Positions 25,889 through 34,750 of a stretch of DNA of 64,000 nucleotides are shown here, one piece after another. Every line of letters begins with the position of its first letter. Within the stretch, counting starts at the first letter, position 1. The DNA comes from Tardiphaga robiniae (GTDB lineage Bacteria > Pseudomonadota > Alphaproteobacteria > Rhizobiales > Xanthobacteraceae): NCBI RefSeq assembly GCF_013359755.1, contig NZ_JABMCJ010000084.1, positions 96,929 to 160,928 of the forward strand. Reading direction: 5' to 3'. The notes under the pieces were generated by a model. The model saw only the letters and a program-made list of their open reading frames with translations. It did not search any database and was not told the origin of the DNA. The position numbers and the translations under genes are program-made.

Positions 25889-26032
25889 CGGGAATCTCCC
25901 TTGCAGGTCGGGAGAAAACGCAGCCGCTCAAACTGCGTTCCTTACCCGGGCTCCGGCACATGAAATCGCTGCCCGCCGTTGAACCTTCTGGCGCCGTTGT
26001 TTGACGCATAAAACATTGAGTGGGGGCGCTGC

Positions 26033-26308
26033 ATGAAAATCGCGTTGCTGATCTTGCTGGGTCTGGTTCTGGGCTTGCTCGGTGGAGCGGCCGTGGGGAT
26101 CGGCGCCGGTGTTGCCTGGGTCGAATTGTTCAAGACCAGCAATTTTGAGGGCTATAGCGCCATGCTGGTGTTTTTCACTTTCATGCCCATTGGCGCACTC
26201 CTCGGCGCCGTCGGCGGGGCCCTCCTGTTCGGCGTCATGGCTGCCCGCAATGGCGATGTCGCCATGGAACCGCTCCCCGTGCAGGACCACGAGCAGACAT
26301 ACCGGTAA
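26033..26308 (+). CDS. Small membrane protein (91 aa)
   Basis: A 91-residue protein with two hydrophobic segments (residues ~2-30, ALLILLGLVLGLLGGAAVG; and ~43-68, AMLVFFTFMPIGALLGAVGG) and a short hydrophilic C-terminus. Glycine-zipper spacing is evident in both helices. GGGGGCG precedes the start. No family was recognised. It sits alone between a minus-strand small gene and an NTF2-like gene. Confidence 0.7.
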   Translation: MKIALLILLGLVLGLLGGAAVGIGAGVAWVELFKTSNFEGYSAMLVFFTFMPIGALLGAVGGALLFGVMAARNGDVAMEPLPVQDHEQTYR

Positions 26309-26501
26309 GGTTATGCCGACGTCGCAATGCAGCTTAACGTTTTGGTGAGCAGCTCCTCACCACGAACATTTGTGCATTGCAAAATAAACCGTTGAATTTT
26401 AGCGAAATTATATTACTTCAGCTATCAAGCAATTTGTGCAGACCGCCCGGACAACGTTGCCCCGGCGCGCAAGTGTTTCAACCATTTTCAGGACTATCCC
26501 A

Positions 26502-26933
26502 ATGACAGAGCACAGCCTCTGGCGTTTTTCGCGCGCGTTGCATCGCGCCATCAATGAACGCCAGCTCGACCAACTCGCTGATATCATCGACGACAATATC
26601 GAATGGGCGGTCTACGGGCCGATTGATATGTTTCCGTTTCTCGGTGCGCGTCACGGCAAAGCTGCCGTGCTCGATGTCTGCAAGCAGATCGCCGACAATG
26701 TGCGGGTGCATCGTTTCGAGCGTGAGTCGATGATCCTTGGCGATGAATCTGGCTCTGCAATGATGCGCTTCTCGCTGACCGCGCTGGATTCGAACCGCCC
26801 CATCAGCCTGCGGCTGGCGCAATTCGCGCAGTTCAAGGCCGGGCGTCTGACCAGCATGCGCGTGGTCGTGGATACGTTCGACCTGGTCGAACAGGCATTG
26901 GGCCGGCCTATCCATCTGCCGAAGATCGCCTGA
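26502..26933 (+). CDS. NTF2/SnoaL-like domain protein
   Basis: A 143-residue protein with the cone-shaped NTF2/SnoaL pattern. An N-terminal helix (LHRAINERQLDQLADIIDDN) leads into IEWAVYGPIDMFPFLGARHG and then beta strands ending VVVDTFDLVEQALGR. Members bind small hydrophobic ligands or act as isomerases or cyclases; the pocket chemistry cannot be assigned. The start at 26502 is the Met directly before family homology. It has a 193-bp upstream region and is monocistronic. Confidence 0.75.
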   Translation: MTEHSLWRFSRALHRAINERQLDQLADIIDDNIEWAVYGPIDMFPFLGARHGKAAVLDVCKQIADNVRVHRFERESMILGDESGSAMMRFSLTALDSNRPISLRLAQFAQFKAGRLTSMRVVVDTFDLVEQALGRPIHLPKIA

Positions 26934-27054
26934 GCAGCACGGCGATTGCCAATCGCCACGTCCATCCCCAGCGAAATGTTGCGACGCCACAATTCCGCCG
27001 GGCCTGATGGTATTATGTGCCAATCGATCCGCGATCTTGCTGGGCAGTGGCACG

Positions 27055-27951
27055 ATGGCTTCAATCAAACCGACATATTGGGCGCTCATCGCAGCACTCG
27101 GCGGAACCGCGTTTGCCTTTCCGGCTCACGCGCAGAATCCGTGGCGCGGCCTCGTCGACGTTGCGCCGCCTCCCGGTGAAATAGAGTCAGTCGACACCGC
27201 CCCCACTCCTCCTGCAAACACTCCGGAACCCGACTGGAGCCTCTTGAACGCCGACGATTCGCCGACGGCGAAGGCATCACTCCGCGAGAAGCGCTCGTCG
27301 CTGATCGTCGGCAGCCCGTCGTCCAGCTGGACTTCCAATGACAGCAACGGCACCTCCGCCCTCTCGGTCAAGCAGTCGGTCACGCCGTTCTGGGATACCC
27401 GCGTCGGCGCCGACATCAATGTCGCGCGGCAGACCGCGCCGCGCAGCGCAGCCGATGCCTACCGCAATCAGTTCGGCGACGGCACGGCGCAGGCCCAATC
27501 GGGCGGCGCCGCCTGGGCGGCCGCGACTGCTCCCGGCGTGGGTTCGATCTGGGACAAGACGGCAATCGAAGCGCGCGTCGATCCGGGCGCGGATCAAACC
27601 AAACTGGGCACGTCACTCAGCAAGTCGGTACCCATTGCCGGCGATCAGTATTCGCTGACGCTGCAGAGCGGCTACAACGTGATCCAGCAAGGCAGCATTC
27701 CAGCCATTGGCTACAACGGTCGCCCGACGCGCAGCTATGAGACCGATCAGCTCGCGCGCTTCAACATCACCGATACCGGCACCAGCTTCATCGCCGGGCA
27801 ATCGCTCGCCACCACCGACGACAAATGGCTGCGCAAGTTCGGCGCGGAGCAGAAGCTGTTTGGCGGCGTCAACGTCTCCGGATCGATCAGCGAGACTGTC
27901 CAGGGCGTGACCAATAAGACGTTCTCGGCCGGCTTCAAGCATAGTTGGTGA
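27055..27951 (+). CDS. Exported protein of unknown function, beta-rich
   Basis: A 298-residue protein with a signal peptide (MASIKPTYWALIAALGGTAF, cleavage after AHA). A Pro-rich region follows (residues ~30-65), then alternating beta-strand sequences with many Ser, Thr and aromatic residues (SVKQSVTPFWDTRVGADIN, TLQSGYNVIQQGS, FSAGFKHSW). The C-terminal strand ending in W resembles an outer-membrane beta-barrel end, so an outer-membrane location is plausible. The start at 27055 is chosen over 27007 because it gives a proper signal peptide. No named family was recognised. Confidence 0.7.
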   Translation: MASIKPTYWALIAALGGTAFAFPAHAQNPWRGLVDVAPPPGEIESVDTAPTPPANTPEPDWSLLNADDSPTAKASLREKRSSLIVGSPSSSWTSNDSNGTSALSVKQSVTPFWDTRVGADINVARQTAPRSAADAYRNQFGDGTAQAQSGGAAWAAATAPGVGSIWDKTAIEARVDPGADQTKLGTSLSKSVPIAGDQYSLTLQSGYNVIQQGSIPAIGYNGRPTRSYETDQLARFNITDTGTSFIAGQSLATTDDKWLRKFGAEQKLFGGVNVSGSISETVQGVTNKTFSAGFKHSW

Positions 27952-28122
27952 ATTAAGTTTTAATACACTTTGCCAGACGATTGCCGGCAAAGATCGGCGC
28001 CCTGCCGCATATTCGCCGCTATCTCGTCAAAATCCACTGCGCAGATGTACACGTAAATTTGTCATGCGGGGGACCGCGCTCGCTCATTGTGAAGTCCGCT
28101 TCACACAAACAAGGAAGAGCTG

Positions 28123-28563
28123 ATGAGTGCCATTCGTTCAGAACAGACAGAAGCCAAAGATGACGACAGCAACCTCGCCGCTGTGTCTGAAGTCGAAGCG
28201 GGTATCCGCGACTTCGTGCGCAACGATATCGCTTACCTCCGTCGTCCGGTGCCTGGCATGGTGAACAACAGCAGTGAAACCACCACCGGCACCGAAGCGC
28301 CGCTGGAAGCGACGACCGAAGCGACCGTCAACAGCGTCAATTCGCTGATCCAGCGCGTCGCCGGTACCTCGCTCGGCGAGATCGAGAAGCTGGTTTCCGA
28401 ACTCGAGAGCCTGCGCGACCTGCTCCACGCCGAAGGCCAGCGCGTTCAGCGCGAGATCTCCGGCTATGCCCAGCTCAGCCAGGCCGCGATGAAGTCGACC
28501 CGGCTGATCGCCGACAACGTTGCGCAGTGGAAGCGCACCGCTGACGGCCTGCGTCACGACTGA
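28123..28563 (+). CDS. Conserved hypothetical helical protein
   Basis: A 146-residue soluble protein preceded by AAGGAAG. Residues ~65-125 form amphipathic helices and a probable coiled coil (SLGEIEKLVSELESLRDLL, RVQREISGYAQLSQAAMKS). The N-terminal part is acidic and Thr-rich. It ends just before a strong intrinsic terminator, so it is a single-gene unit. No known domain was recognised; the motif content recalls phasin-like or scaffold proteins, but this is weak. Confidence 0.75.
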   Translation: MSAIRSEQTEAKDDDSNLAAVSEVEAGIRDFVRNDIAYLRRPVPGMVNNSSETTTGTEAPLEATTEATVNSVNSLIQRVAGTSLGEIEKLVSELESLRDLLHAEGQRVQREISGYAQLSQAAMKSTRLIADNVAQWKRTADGLRHD

Positions 28564-28587
28564 TCGGCACTAGACCACCCGAATCAG

Positions 28588-28617
28588 AAGCCGCCGCCCG
28601 AAAGGGCGGCGGCTTTT
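28588..28617 (+). terminator. Rho-independent terminator
   Basis: AAGCCGCCGCCC, loop GAAA, then GGGCGGCGGCTTTTT. A 12-bp GC-rich stem with a stable tetraloop and U-run, 24 bp after the stop of the helical protein gene. Confidence 0.93.
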
Positions 28618-28706
28618 TCATGAGCTCGTTCAATTGAACTTTATTCGTTTTGTTCCCGACCAACGGTTACGCAGCACCTGCGAACTGCTTTTGGGGGAAT
28701 CGATCC

Positions 28707-28844
28707 GTGGAGACCATTCGGCCGAACAACACCGACCCCATTCCGGCGCGCAACAATGCGCCCAGGATGGGGACCATTATCTTGCGTTTTGTCGGATTGC
28801 TGTTGGTGGCCGTGGCATTGCTCGCCTGGGCCTGGAGTCGCTGA
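28707..28844 (+). CDS. Small single-pass membrane protein (45 aa)
   Basis: A GTG at 28707, preceded by GGGGGAA, opens a 45-residue frame. The polar N-terminus (ETIRPNNTDPIPARNNAPRM) is followed by one hydrophobic helix (GTIILRFVGLLLVAVALLAW) and ends WSR. The overall form is that of a small inner-membrane protein. The frame also opens at an ATG at 28650, which would add residues without a good ribosome site. No function can be assigned. Confidence 0.5.
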   Translation: METIRPNNTDPIPARNNAPRMGTIILRFVGLLLVAVALLAWAWSR

Positions 28845-28869
28845 GGTCGCCATCATCGACCCCACTCAC

Positions 28870-28897
28870 GAAAAAACCCGCGCAGTTCGGCGCGGGT
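28870..28897 (-). terminator. Rho-independent terminator on minus strand
   Basis: ACCCGCGC (28876-28883) and GCGCGGGT (28890-28897) pair around a 6-nt loop. Read on the minus strand the hairpin is followed by TTTTTT. It lies 22 bp past the stop of the 47-residue membrane protein gene, so it ends that transcript. Confidence 0.85.
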
Positions 28898-28918
28898 CTG
28901 GTTAGCAACTCGTAAAAA

Positions 28919-29062
28919 TTACTCGCTGACGACCGCGCTGCTCTCGAGCGTATAGGCGCCATCGGCATAACCCTTGACCACCATGCAGGTGGCCAGCATC
29001 ACCGCGAGCGTCACGCTCGCAAAGATGAAGCCCACGAATTTCAGTCCGGTACGGTCAGCCAT
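28919..29062 (-). CDS. Small membrane protein (47 aa)
   Basis: Minus-strand translation from the ATG at 29062 gives 47 residues: MADRTGLKFVGFIFASVTLA, then one hydrophobic helix continuing VMLATCMVVKG and a polar tail ending AVVSE. The gene is followed by its own terminator, which supports that it is real. From memory, very similar short proteins starting MADRTGLKF are annotated in Bradyrhizobium. Function is unknown. Confidence 0.75.
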   Translation of the reverse strand: MADRTGLKFVGFIFASVTLAVMLATCMVVKGYADGAYTLESSAVVSE

Positions 29063-29184
29063 TGTCGTCCCCAAATAGTCCTGCAACGTCGTCTTAGTCG
29101 CTATATGCGTGAGTCGCAGATCACGCTCACAAGGTTCAGAACCCCTTAACAGAGCTAGGGTTCCATCGATAAAGTTTGAAATGG

Positions 29185-29667
29185 TTAAGCCGCGTCGCCC
29201 CGTTGCGGCAGGAAGACCGAACCGAGGAAGCTGTAGACCTCCTCGCCGCGCTGATTAACGGCAACGTTCTTCGACTGCAAGATGCCCCAGCCCGGACGCG
29301 TCGCGGTCGCGCGCACGGACACGACCTCGCTGCGATAGGTCAGGGTATCGCCGGCGAGAACAGGCCGGGTCCAGCGCAAATCACGAAAACCGGGAGATGG
29401 GCCGCCGACTGGAGGCTCTTCGCCACGCGCCTCTGCCTCCGCCTTTGCGCGCTGGCCATCGGCGACCAGCAACTTCATGCACACCGACGCCACGTGCCAG
29501 CCCGACGCAGCGAGACCACCGAATAGCGATTTGCGGCCGGCCTCTTCATCGAGATGGAACGGTTGCGGATCGAATTGCCTGGCAAACGCCTTGATCGACT
29601 CCGCCGTGAACGTGAACGAGCCGAGCTCACGGCGCATACCGATTTGGATGTCTTCCAGATAGCGCAT
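29185..29667 (-). CDS. MaoC-like hot-dog fold dehydratase
   Basis: A 160-residue protein with the MaoC/R-hydratase pattern: ESIKAFARQFDPQPFHLDEE carries the Asp and His of the catalytic DxxxxH (DPQPFH), followed by FGGLAASGWHVAS. Members hydrate trans-2-enoyl-CoA or related acyl thioesters. It lies nine bases after another MaoC-type gene on the same strand, so the two are one operon. Two small hot-dog subunits side by side suggest a heteromeric hydratase, but each could also act alone. Confidence 0.88.
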   Translation of the reverse strand: MRYLEDIQIGMRRELGSFTFTAESIKAFARQFDPQPFHLDEEAGRKSLFGGLAASGWHVASVCMKLLVADGQRAKAEAEARGEEPPVGGPSPGFRDLRWTRPVLAGDTLTYRSEVVSVRATATRPGWGILQSKNVAVNQRGEEVYSFLGSVFLPQRGDAA

Positions 29668-29676
29668 ACTGCGACC

Positions 29677-30135
29677 CTAGTTCCCGGAGGCGGGTTCACG
29701 CACCCCGATCATGATCGGGGTGATCATCTCGGAAATCGTCTGCCCCTTGGCATTGCGTGTGCTGAACTTGAATTTAACGATGCCCAAGGTCGGCCGGCTT
29801 TGCGATACGCGCGCCTCGACCACTTCGACATCCAGCGTCAGATCGTCGCCGGGGCGAAACGGCGCGAGCCATCGCATCTGATCCACACCCGGTGAGCCCA
29901 TCGATGCGGTCTTGTGCAGAAACCCGTCATAGATCATCCGCATCATCAGCGAGCACATGTGCCAGCCGGAGCCGGAAAGTCCTTTGAGCATCGATGCGCT
30001 TGCGGCAACTTCATCGAGATGCATCGGCTGCGGATCGTATTCTTTCGCATAGGCGATAATCTCGTCGCGCGTAATATGGCGCGGCCCGAAGGTCCCGAAG
30101 TGGCCGGGCTTAAAATCTTCAAATGTCAGGGTCAT
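29677..30135 (-). CDS. MaoC-like hot-dog fold dehydratase
   Basis: A 152-residue protein with the same layout as its neighbour: RDEIIAYAKEYDPQPMHLDE (catalytic Asp and His in DPQPMH) and KGLSGSGWHMCSLMMRM. FRPGDDLTLDVEVVEARVSQ is the central hot-dog strand region. The two proteins are paralogous but clearly diverged. It is the promoter-proximal gene of the pair. Substrate is not evident from context, since no acyl-CoA genes are nearby. Confidence 0.88.
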   Translation of the reverse strand: MTLTFEDFKPGHFGTFGPRHITRDEIIAYAKEYDPQPMHLDEVAASASMLKGLSGSGWHMCSLMMRMIYDGFLHKTASMGSPGVDQMRWLAPFRPGDDLTLDVEVVEARVSQSRPTLGIVKFKFSTRNAKGQTISEMITPIMIGVREPASGN

Positions 30136-30313
30136 AATGGGGAATGCCGTCGAGGAAGCCTGATTGTGGCCGTTATTTGCAGCAATCTCAACCCGGTCGC
30201 TTGCATGGCTTTCCCGCGATCCTGCCCGTCAATGTGGTCGGGCCGGGATATTTGAAGCCGTTTCTCAATGCAATTGAATTTGTCACTCATCTACACGGCG
30301 GGGGATTTCACCG

Positions 30314-30637
30314 ATGTTCGAATTTCGGGATCTGTTTCAGTGGGACCGTTTCATCACACCCACAATCATCAAGACGTTCTACTGGCTGGTGATCGCACTG
30401 ATCATTCTATTCGGCATTTCCGGGATCTTTTCCGGTCTCGCCACAATGGCCATCAGCCCGTTCGGCGGTTTCGTCCTCGTGATGTCGAGCCTCGCCAGCG
30501 TGATCGTCGGCATCATCTTCGCACGTATTGCGGCTGAGTTCGTTCTGATCGTGTTCCGCATCAACGAACACCTCGGCGCGCTACGGGATCAGGGGCAAAA
30601 CCTCGGGCAGGATCACGGCCACGGCCAGCAGTACTGA
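30314..30637 (+). CDS. DUF4282 domain membrane protein
   Basis: A 107-residue protein starting MFEFRDLFQWDRFITPTIIK, which matches the DUF4282 family. Two membrane helices follow (IKTFYWLVIALIILFGISGI; GGFVLVMSSLASVIVGIIFA), then RIAAEFVLIVFRINEHL and a Gln/His-rich tail. GGGGGA precedes the ATG. The role of this family is unknown. It is followed by a palindromic repeat and a convergent ychF gene. Confidence 0.85.
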   Translation: MFEFRDLFQWDRFITPTIIKTFYWLVIALIILFGISGIFSGLATMAISPFGGFVLVMSSLASVIVGIIFARIAAEFVLIVFRINEHLGALRDQGQNLGQDHGHGQQY

Positions 30638-30653
30638 GCGTTAATTCTCTCCG

Positions 30654-30744
30654 CCGTCATTGCGAGGAGCCCTTGCGACGAAGCAATCCAGTCTTCGCTT
30701 GTGGCTCCTGGACTGCCGCGTCGCTTCGCTCCTCGCAATGACGG
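30654..30744. repeat. Dispersed inverted-repeat element
   Basis: CCGTCATTGCGAGGAGC (30654-30670) is perfectly repeated in inverse orientation at 30728-30744, 57 bp apart. The inner part (GCGACGAAGCAATCCAGT, then a partly complementary CTGGACTGCCGCGTCGCTTC) extends the fold. I know this sequence type as a very common non-coding repeat in Bradyrhizobium-group genomes. It lies between convergent genes. Confidence 0.8.
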
Positions 30745-30763
30745 GGAGAGGACTGAGAATATC

Positions 30764-31861
30764 TTACGTGTTGAACCGGAAATGCAGCACGTCGCCATCA
30801 GCGACGACATATTCCTTGCCTTCCAGCCGCAGCTTGCCGCCATCGCGCGCCCCGGCTTCGCCGCCGAGCCTGACATAGTCTTCATAGCCGATCGTTTCCG
30901 CGCGGATGAAGCCCTTCTCGAAATCCGTGTGGATCACGGCTGCAGCTTGCGGTGCCTTGGTGCCCTGGGTGATGGTCCAGGCACGAGCTTCCTTGGGGCC
31001 GACGGTGAAGTAGGTGATGAGGTGCAGCAGCGAATAGCCTGCACGGATCAGGCGATCGAGGCCCGCTTCTTCAAGCCCGAGCGTATCGAGGAATTCCACG
31101 CGTTCGGCACGTGACAGCGTCGCGATCTCGGATTCGATCTTGGCGGAGATGGCGACCGCAACAGCGCCCTCCTTCGCAGCATGTTCAGCAACCCGCTTCG
31201 AGTATTCGTTGCCTTCGCCCGCCGCGCCTTCCTCGACGTTGCAGACATAGAGAACAGGCTTGGAGGTCAGCAAGCCGAGCATGCCGAACGCGCGCTCTTC
31301 CTCGGGCTTGCGCTCGAGAAAACGTGTCGGCTTGCCGTCGCGCAGCAGCACCAAAGCGCGCTGGACCAGATCGAGCTGTTCCTTGGCGTCCTTGTCGTTG
31401 CCCTTGGCCTTCTTGGTCAGGTTGTCGATGCGCTTCTCGCAGGAATCCAGATCGGCGAGCATCAGCTCGGTCTCGATGATCTCGATGTCGGCGAGCGGAT
31501 CGATTTTGCCTTCGACATGGGTGATGTCGTCATCGATGAAGCAACGCACCACATGGGCGACGGCATCGACTTCGCGGATCGTGGCGAGGAACTGGTTGCC
31601 AAGGCCTTCGCCCTTCGACGCGCCTTTCACCAGACCCGCAATGTCCACGAAGGTCAGGCGCGTCGGAATGATCTGCTGCGACTTGCCGATCTCGGACAAT
31701 TTGTCGAGCCGCTTGTCCGGCACCGCGACTTCACCGACATTCGGCTCGATGGTGCAGAACGGATAGTTCGCAGCCTGCGCCGCGGCAGTTTCGGTGAGCG
31801 CATTGAACAGCGTCGATTTGCCGACATTCGGCAGTCCGACGATCCCGCATTTGAATCCCAT
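30764..31861 (-). CDS. ychF: Redox-regulated ATPase YchF (Obg-like)
   Basis: A 365-residue P-loop protein of the OLA1/YchF family. The N-terminus [20 protein letters not shown] contains the G1 motif; [20 protein letters not shown] is G3; the base-specifying segment NVEE (G4 in [11 protein letters not shown]) replaces NKxD, explaining ATP preference. A C-terminal TGS domain ([38 protein letters not shown]) ends the protein. It binds ribosomes and influences translation start. Last gene of the rplY-pth-ychF run, nine bases after pth. Confidence 0.97.
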   Translation of the reverse strand: MGFKCGIVGLPNVGKSTLFNALTETAAAQAANYPFCTIEPNVGEVAVPDKRLDKLSEIGKSQQIIPTRLTFVDIAGLVKGASKGEGLGNQFLATIREVDAVAHVVRCFIDDDITHVEGKIDPLADIEIIETELMLADLDSCEKRIDNLTKKAKGNDKDAKEQLDLVQRALVLLRDGKPTRFLERKPEEERAFGMLGLLTSKPVLYVCNVEEGAAGEGNEYSKRVAEHAAKEGAVAVAISAKIESEIATLSRAERVEFLDTLGLEEAGLDRLIRAGYSLLHLITYFTVGPKEARAWTITQGTKAPQAAAVIHTDFEKGFIRAETIGYEDYVRLGGEAGARDGGKLRLEGKEYVVADGDVLHFRFNT

Positions 31862-31870
31862 GACCCTGTC

Positions 31871-32494
31871 CTAATTCTTCGACGGCTTCTCAGCGGAGCC
31901 GTTGTCGTCCTTCGACGTGAAACCCTTGGCCTGCATCGTCAGATGCACCTTGTTCTGAAACGACGAGTCCTGACCACCGACCAGCAGGCCGACATGGTCC
32001 GACACCGCATCGTTGAACGCTTCGAGCTGAGGCCGTTCGGCCTTGGCGAAATCGCTCAGCACGTGATTATGTACCAGCTCCTTGGCACCGGGATGTCCGA
32101 TGCCGAGGCGAATGCGCCGATAGTCGTTGCCGACATGCGCGGAGATCGAGCGCAAACCGTTATGTCCGGCAATGCCGCCGCCGACCTTCACGCGCACTTT
32201 CGCGAATGGCAGTTCGAGCTCGTCATGAAACGCGGCGATGTCGCCGAGTGAAATCTTCAAATAGGCGGACGCTTCCTGCACCGAGCGGCCGGACTCGTTC
32301 ATGAAGGTCATGGGCTTCAGCAGGATGACGCGCTCACCAGACAGCGTGCCTTCCGAGGTCTCGCCCTGAAAGCGACGGCGCCACGGTCCAAAACCGTGAC
32401 GCCGCGCGATATCATCGAGAACCATGAACCCGATATTGTGCCGGTTGCCCTGGTATTTGGCACCAGGGTTTCCGAGTCCAACAAAGAGAAGCAT
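31871..32494 (-). CDS. pth: Peptidyl-tRNA hydrolase
   Basis: A 207-residue enzyme with [20 protein letters not shown] at the N-terminus (catalytic His in NRHNIGF), [15 protein letters not shown], and [20 protein letters not shown]. It releases peptides from prematurely dropped peptidyl-tRNA. Compared with the usual ~190 residues there is a short Lys/Ser-rich C-terminal tail. Order rplY-pth-ychF is conserved in many alphaproteobacteria. Confidence 0.97.
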   Translation of the reverse strand: MLLFVGLGNPGAKYQGNRHNIGFMVLDDIARRHGFGPWRRRFQGETSEGTLSGERVILLKPMTFMNESGRSVQEASAYLKISLGDIAAFHDELELPFAKVRVKVGGGIAGHNGLRSISAHVGNDYRRIRLGIGHPGAKELVHNHVLSDFAKAERPQLEAFNDAVSDHVGLLVGGQDSSFQNKVHLTMQAKGFTSKDDNGSAEKPSKN

Positions 32495-32515
32495 GACGCG
32501 GAGCTCCGCGCCGGA

Positions 32516-33226
32516 TTACTTCTTCTTCGCCGGAGCGGCGGCAGCGGCCGGAGCCTTTGCACCAGCGGCGGGGGCCTTGGCGCCGGCAGCCGGAGCCTTG
32601 GCACCAGCAGCCGCGGGAGCCGCAGCAGCAGCCGCAGGGGTCGCAGCTTCTTCACCGTAGCCCGACGGCGGCACGATGGTGACCAGCGTCAGGTCGGCAT
32701 CGCGAGCCAGCGTCTTCACGCCCTTCGGCAGAACAACGTCGGTGATGTGCAGCGACGTGCCGATATCGAGCTGGCCGACATCAACTTCGAGGAACTGGGG
32801 AATGCTCTCGGCTTCGGCTTCCAGTTCGATCGTGTGGGTCACGATGTTGATGGTGCCGCCACGCTTCACGCCCGGAGCGCCTTCAGCGCCCTTGATGTGC
32901 AGCGGAACGCTGACGCGAATGGTCGCGCCTTCGCCGAGGCGGAGGAAGTCGACGTGGAGCGGGAAGTCCTTGACCGGGTCGAGGTGGAAGTCGCGCGGAA
33001 TCACGCGGTGCTTCTTGCCCTCGAGCTCGATGTCGTAAATCGTGGTGAGGAACCGGCCTGCCAGAATGCGCTGACGCAGTTCGGCATCATTCACCGAAAT
33101 CGCCACCGGGGGCTTGTTGTCACCATAGATCACTCCGGGCACTCGGCCGGCGCGACGCTCTGCCCGTGCGGCCCCCTTGCCGCCGACCGGACGTGAGGTC
33201 GCCTTCAATTCCTTGACGGTCGCCAT
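32516..33226 (-). CDS. rplY: 50S ribosomal protein L25 (CTC form)
   Basis: A 236-residue L25/TL5/CTC family protein. The 5S rRNA-binding N-terminal domain is at residues ~4-95 (ELKATSRPVGGKGAARAERR, VPGVIYGDNKPPVAISVND), followed by the C-terminal beta domain (~100-195; VTHTIELEAEAESIPQFLEV). Residues ~205-236 are a low-complexity tail built of repeated APAAGAK units and ending PAKKK. Such repetitive tails are typical of Bradyrhizobium ribosomal proteins. A hairpin lies in its leader. Confidence 0.97.
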   Translation of the reverse strand: MATVKELKATSRPVGGKGAARAERRAGRVPGVIYGDNKPPVAISVNDAELRQRILAGRFLTTIYDIELEGKKHRVIPRDFHLDPVKDFPLHVDFLRLGEGATIRVSVPLHIKGAEGAPGVKRGGTINIVTHTIELEAEAESIPQFLEVDVGQLDIGTSLHITDVVLPKGVKTLARDADLTLVTIVPPSGYGEEAATPAAAAAAPAAAGAKAPAAGAKAPAAGAKAPAAAAAPAKKK

Positions 33227-33256
33227 CGTTTAAGTCCTTGTTTTCTAAAAGTTAAA

Positions 33257-33271
33257 GGCCGCAATGCGGCC
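33257..33271 (-). promoter_or_regulatory. Hairpin in the rplY leader (possible attenuator or ubiK terminator)
   Basis: GGCCGC-AAT-GCGGCC is a perfect 6-bp hairpin. Read on the minus strand it is followed by TTTAACTTTT, then 20-odd bases to the rplY start. It could terminate read-through from the ubiK-like gene 200 bp upstream or control rplY expression by attenuation. The remaining 33272-33469 shows no gene. Confidence 0.4.
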
Positions 33272-33469
33272 CGTTTTCACGCTGCAGCAAGCCTCCAGGG
33301 GTGCGGGGGCTGCGGACGTGGGCGGCTTCTACCGCCGAAACGCCAAAAAGACAAGGAAATGACAGGCTTTTTCTTCGTCTGCGGGGCCCTTCCAGGGGCT
33401 TATTTTAGCCATTTGTGGGCAGACAGCCGATGTCCGGCGCGCCGTGCAGGCCACCGACAGGGCTTCCAC

Positions 33470-33721
33470 TCAGCTGCCGAGCTTGGCTTCCAGCGCTGCG
33501 ATCCGAGCCTTCAGCGCCTCGTTCTCCTCGCGGGCGAGCCGGGCCATATCCTTGACCGCCTCGAACTCCTCACGCTTCACGATATCGAGGTCGCGCAGGA
33601 TCTTCTCAGCCTGGTTGCGCACAACCGTATCGACCTCGCGCTTGACGCCCTGAGCCGCGCCGGCGGCATCATTCATCAGGCGGCCGATCTCGTCGAAGAA
33701 CCGATTGTTGGTCTGGGTCAT
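33470..33721 (-). CDS. ubiK: Accessory factor UbiK-like (YqiC/BMFP) coiled-coil protein
   Basis: An 83-residue protein matching the membrane fusogenic BMFP/UbiK family. It has an N-terminal amphipathic helix (NRFFDEIGRLMNDAAGAAQG) and a C-terminal coiled coil (REENEALKARIAALEAKLGS). UbiK assists aerobic ubiquinone biosynthesis by binding UbiJ and lipids in enterobacteria; the alphaproteobacterial role is extrapolated. The start at 33721 follows GGAG. It is divergent from lgt. Confidence 0.85.
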   Translation of the reverse strand: MTQTNNRFFDEIGRLMNDAAGAAQGVKREVDTVVRNQAEKILRDLDIVKREEFEAVKDMARLAREENEALKARIAALEAKLGS

Positions 33722-33897
33722 GGCAAGAACTCCGGTCGGATGAACAAACACGCGGGATTAAGTTGTAGATCGACAATGGCGATCCCGGCCGCACAGTTCA
33801 AGTATCGCCTGCTTTTGGCGTTCACAACTGCAGAAGTCCCTTAATTCGTCACATGCCAATGCTTTACTGGCGCCATCGGGAGCCGTAAGCCCACCAC

Positions 33898-34749
33898 ATG
33901 CCATTCCTGACCATCGCCTTCCCCGTTTTCGATCCGGTCGCCATCGCGCTCGGCCCGATTGTCATTCGCTGGTACGCACTGGCCTATATCGGCGGCATCG
34001 TGCTCGGCTGGATCTATGCCCGCGCGCTGATCAAGAGCACGAAACTGTGGGGCGGCCCCTCACCGATCTCGCTTCTCGATTTCGACGACTTCATCCTCTG
34101 GGTGACGATCGGCATCATTGTCGGTGGCCGCACGGGCTATGTGCTGTTCTACAATCTCGATTTCTTCATCGCCCACCCCGCCGAGATCTTCGAGCTCTGG
34201 AAGGGCGGCATGTCGTTCCATGGCGGCTTCATGGGCTGCGTCTTTGCCGTGTTTCTGTTCTGCTGGAAGCGCGGATTGTCGGTGCTGTCGCTCGGCGACA
34301 TCACCTGCGCAGTCGGCCCGATCGGCCTGCTGCTCGGACGCCTCGCCAATTTCATCAACAGCGAATTGTGGGGCCGCCACGCCGACGCCAGCGTGCCCTG
34401 GGCGATGGTGTTTCCCAATGGCGGGCCGCTGCCGCGCCATCCCAGCCAGCTCTATGAAGCCGGCCTCGAAGGCATCGTACTGTTTCTGATTCTGGCCCTG
34501 ATGATCCGGGCCGGTGCGCTGAAGCGGCCAGGCCTGATCCTCGGCGCCTTCATCTTTTTTTATGCGCTGGCGCGTATTACGGGAGAATTCTTCCGCGAGC
34601 CGGACCCGCAACTCGGATTTCTGTGGGGTGGGCTCACCATGGGCATGCTGCTCTCCGTGCCGATGATATTTGTGGGACTCTTTTTGATGGTGCGCGCCTG
34701 GCGAAAGCCACAGGCATCGCTCGAATTGAGTCCGGGCAAGAAGGCCTGA
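33898..34749 (+). CDS. lgt: Prolipoprotein diacylglyceryl transferase
   Basis: A 283-residue inner-membrane enzyme that transfers diacylglycerol to lipobox cysteines. Family blocks include [39 protein letters not shown] (essential His) and the signature [15 protein letters not shown], then [12 protein letters not shown]. Seven membrane segments are apparent. First gene of the lgt-midA-pgeF run; the downstream methyltransferase starts one base after its stop. The lipoproteins at 9771 and 36838 would be substrates. Confidence 0.97.
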   Translation: MPFLTIAFPVFDPVAIALGPIVIRWYALAYIGGIVLGWIYARALIKSTKLWGGPSPISLLDFDDFILWVTIGIIVGGRTGYVLFYNLDFFIAHPAEIFELWKGGMSFHGGFMGCVFAVFLFCWKRGLSVLSLGDITCAVGPIGLLLGRLANFINSELWGRHADASVPWAMVFPNGGPLPRHPSQLYEAGLEGIVLFLILALMIRAGALKRPGLILGAFIFFYALARITGEFFREPDPQLGFLWGGLTMGMLLSVPMIFVGLFLMVRAWRKPQASLELSPGKKA

Positions 34750-34750
34750 T

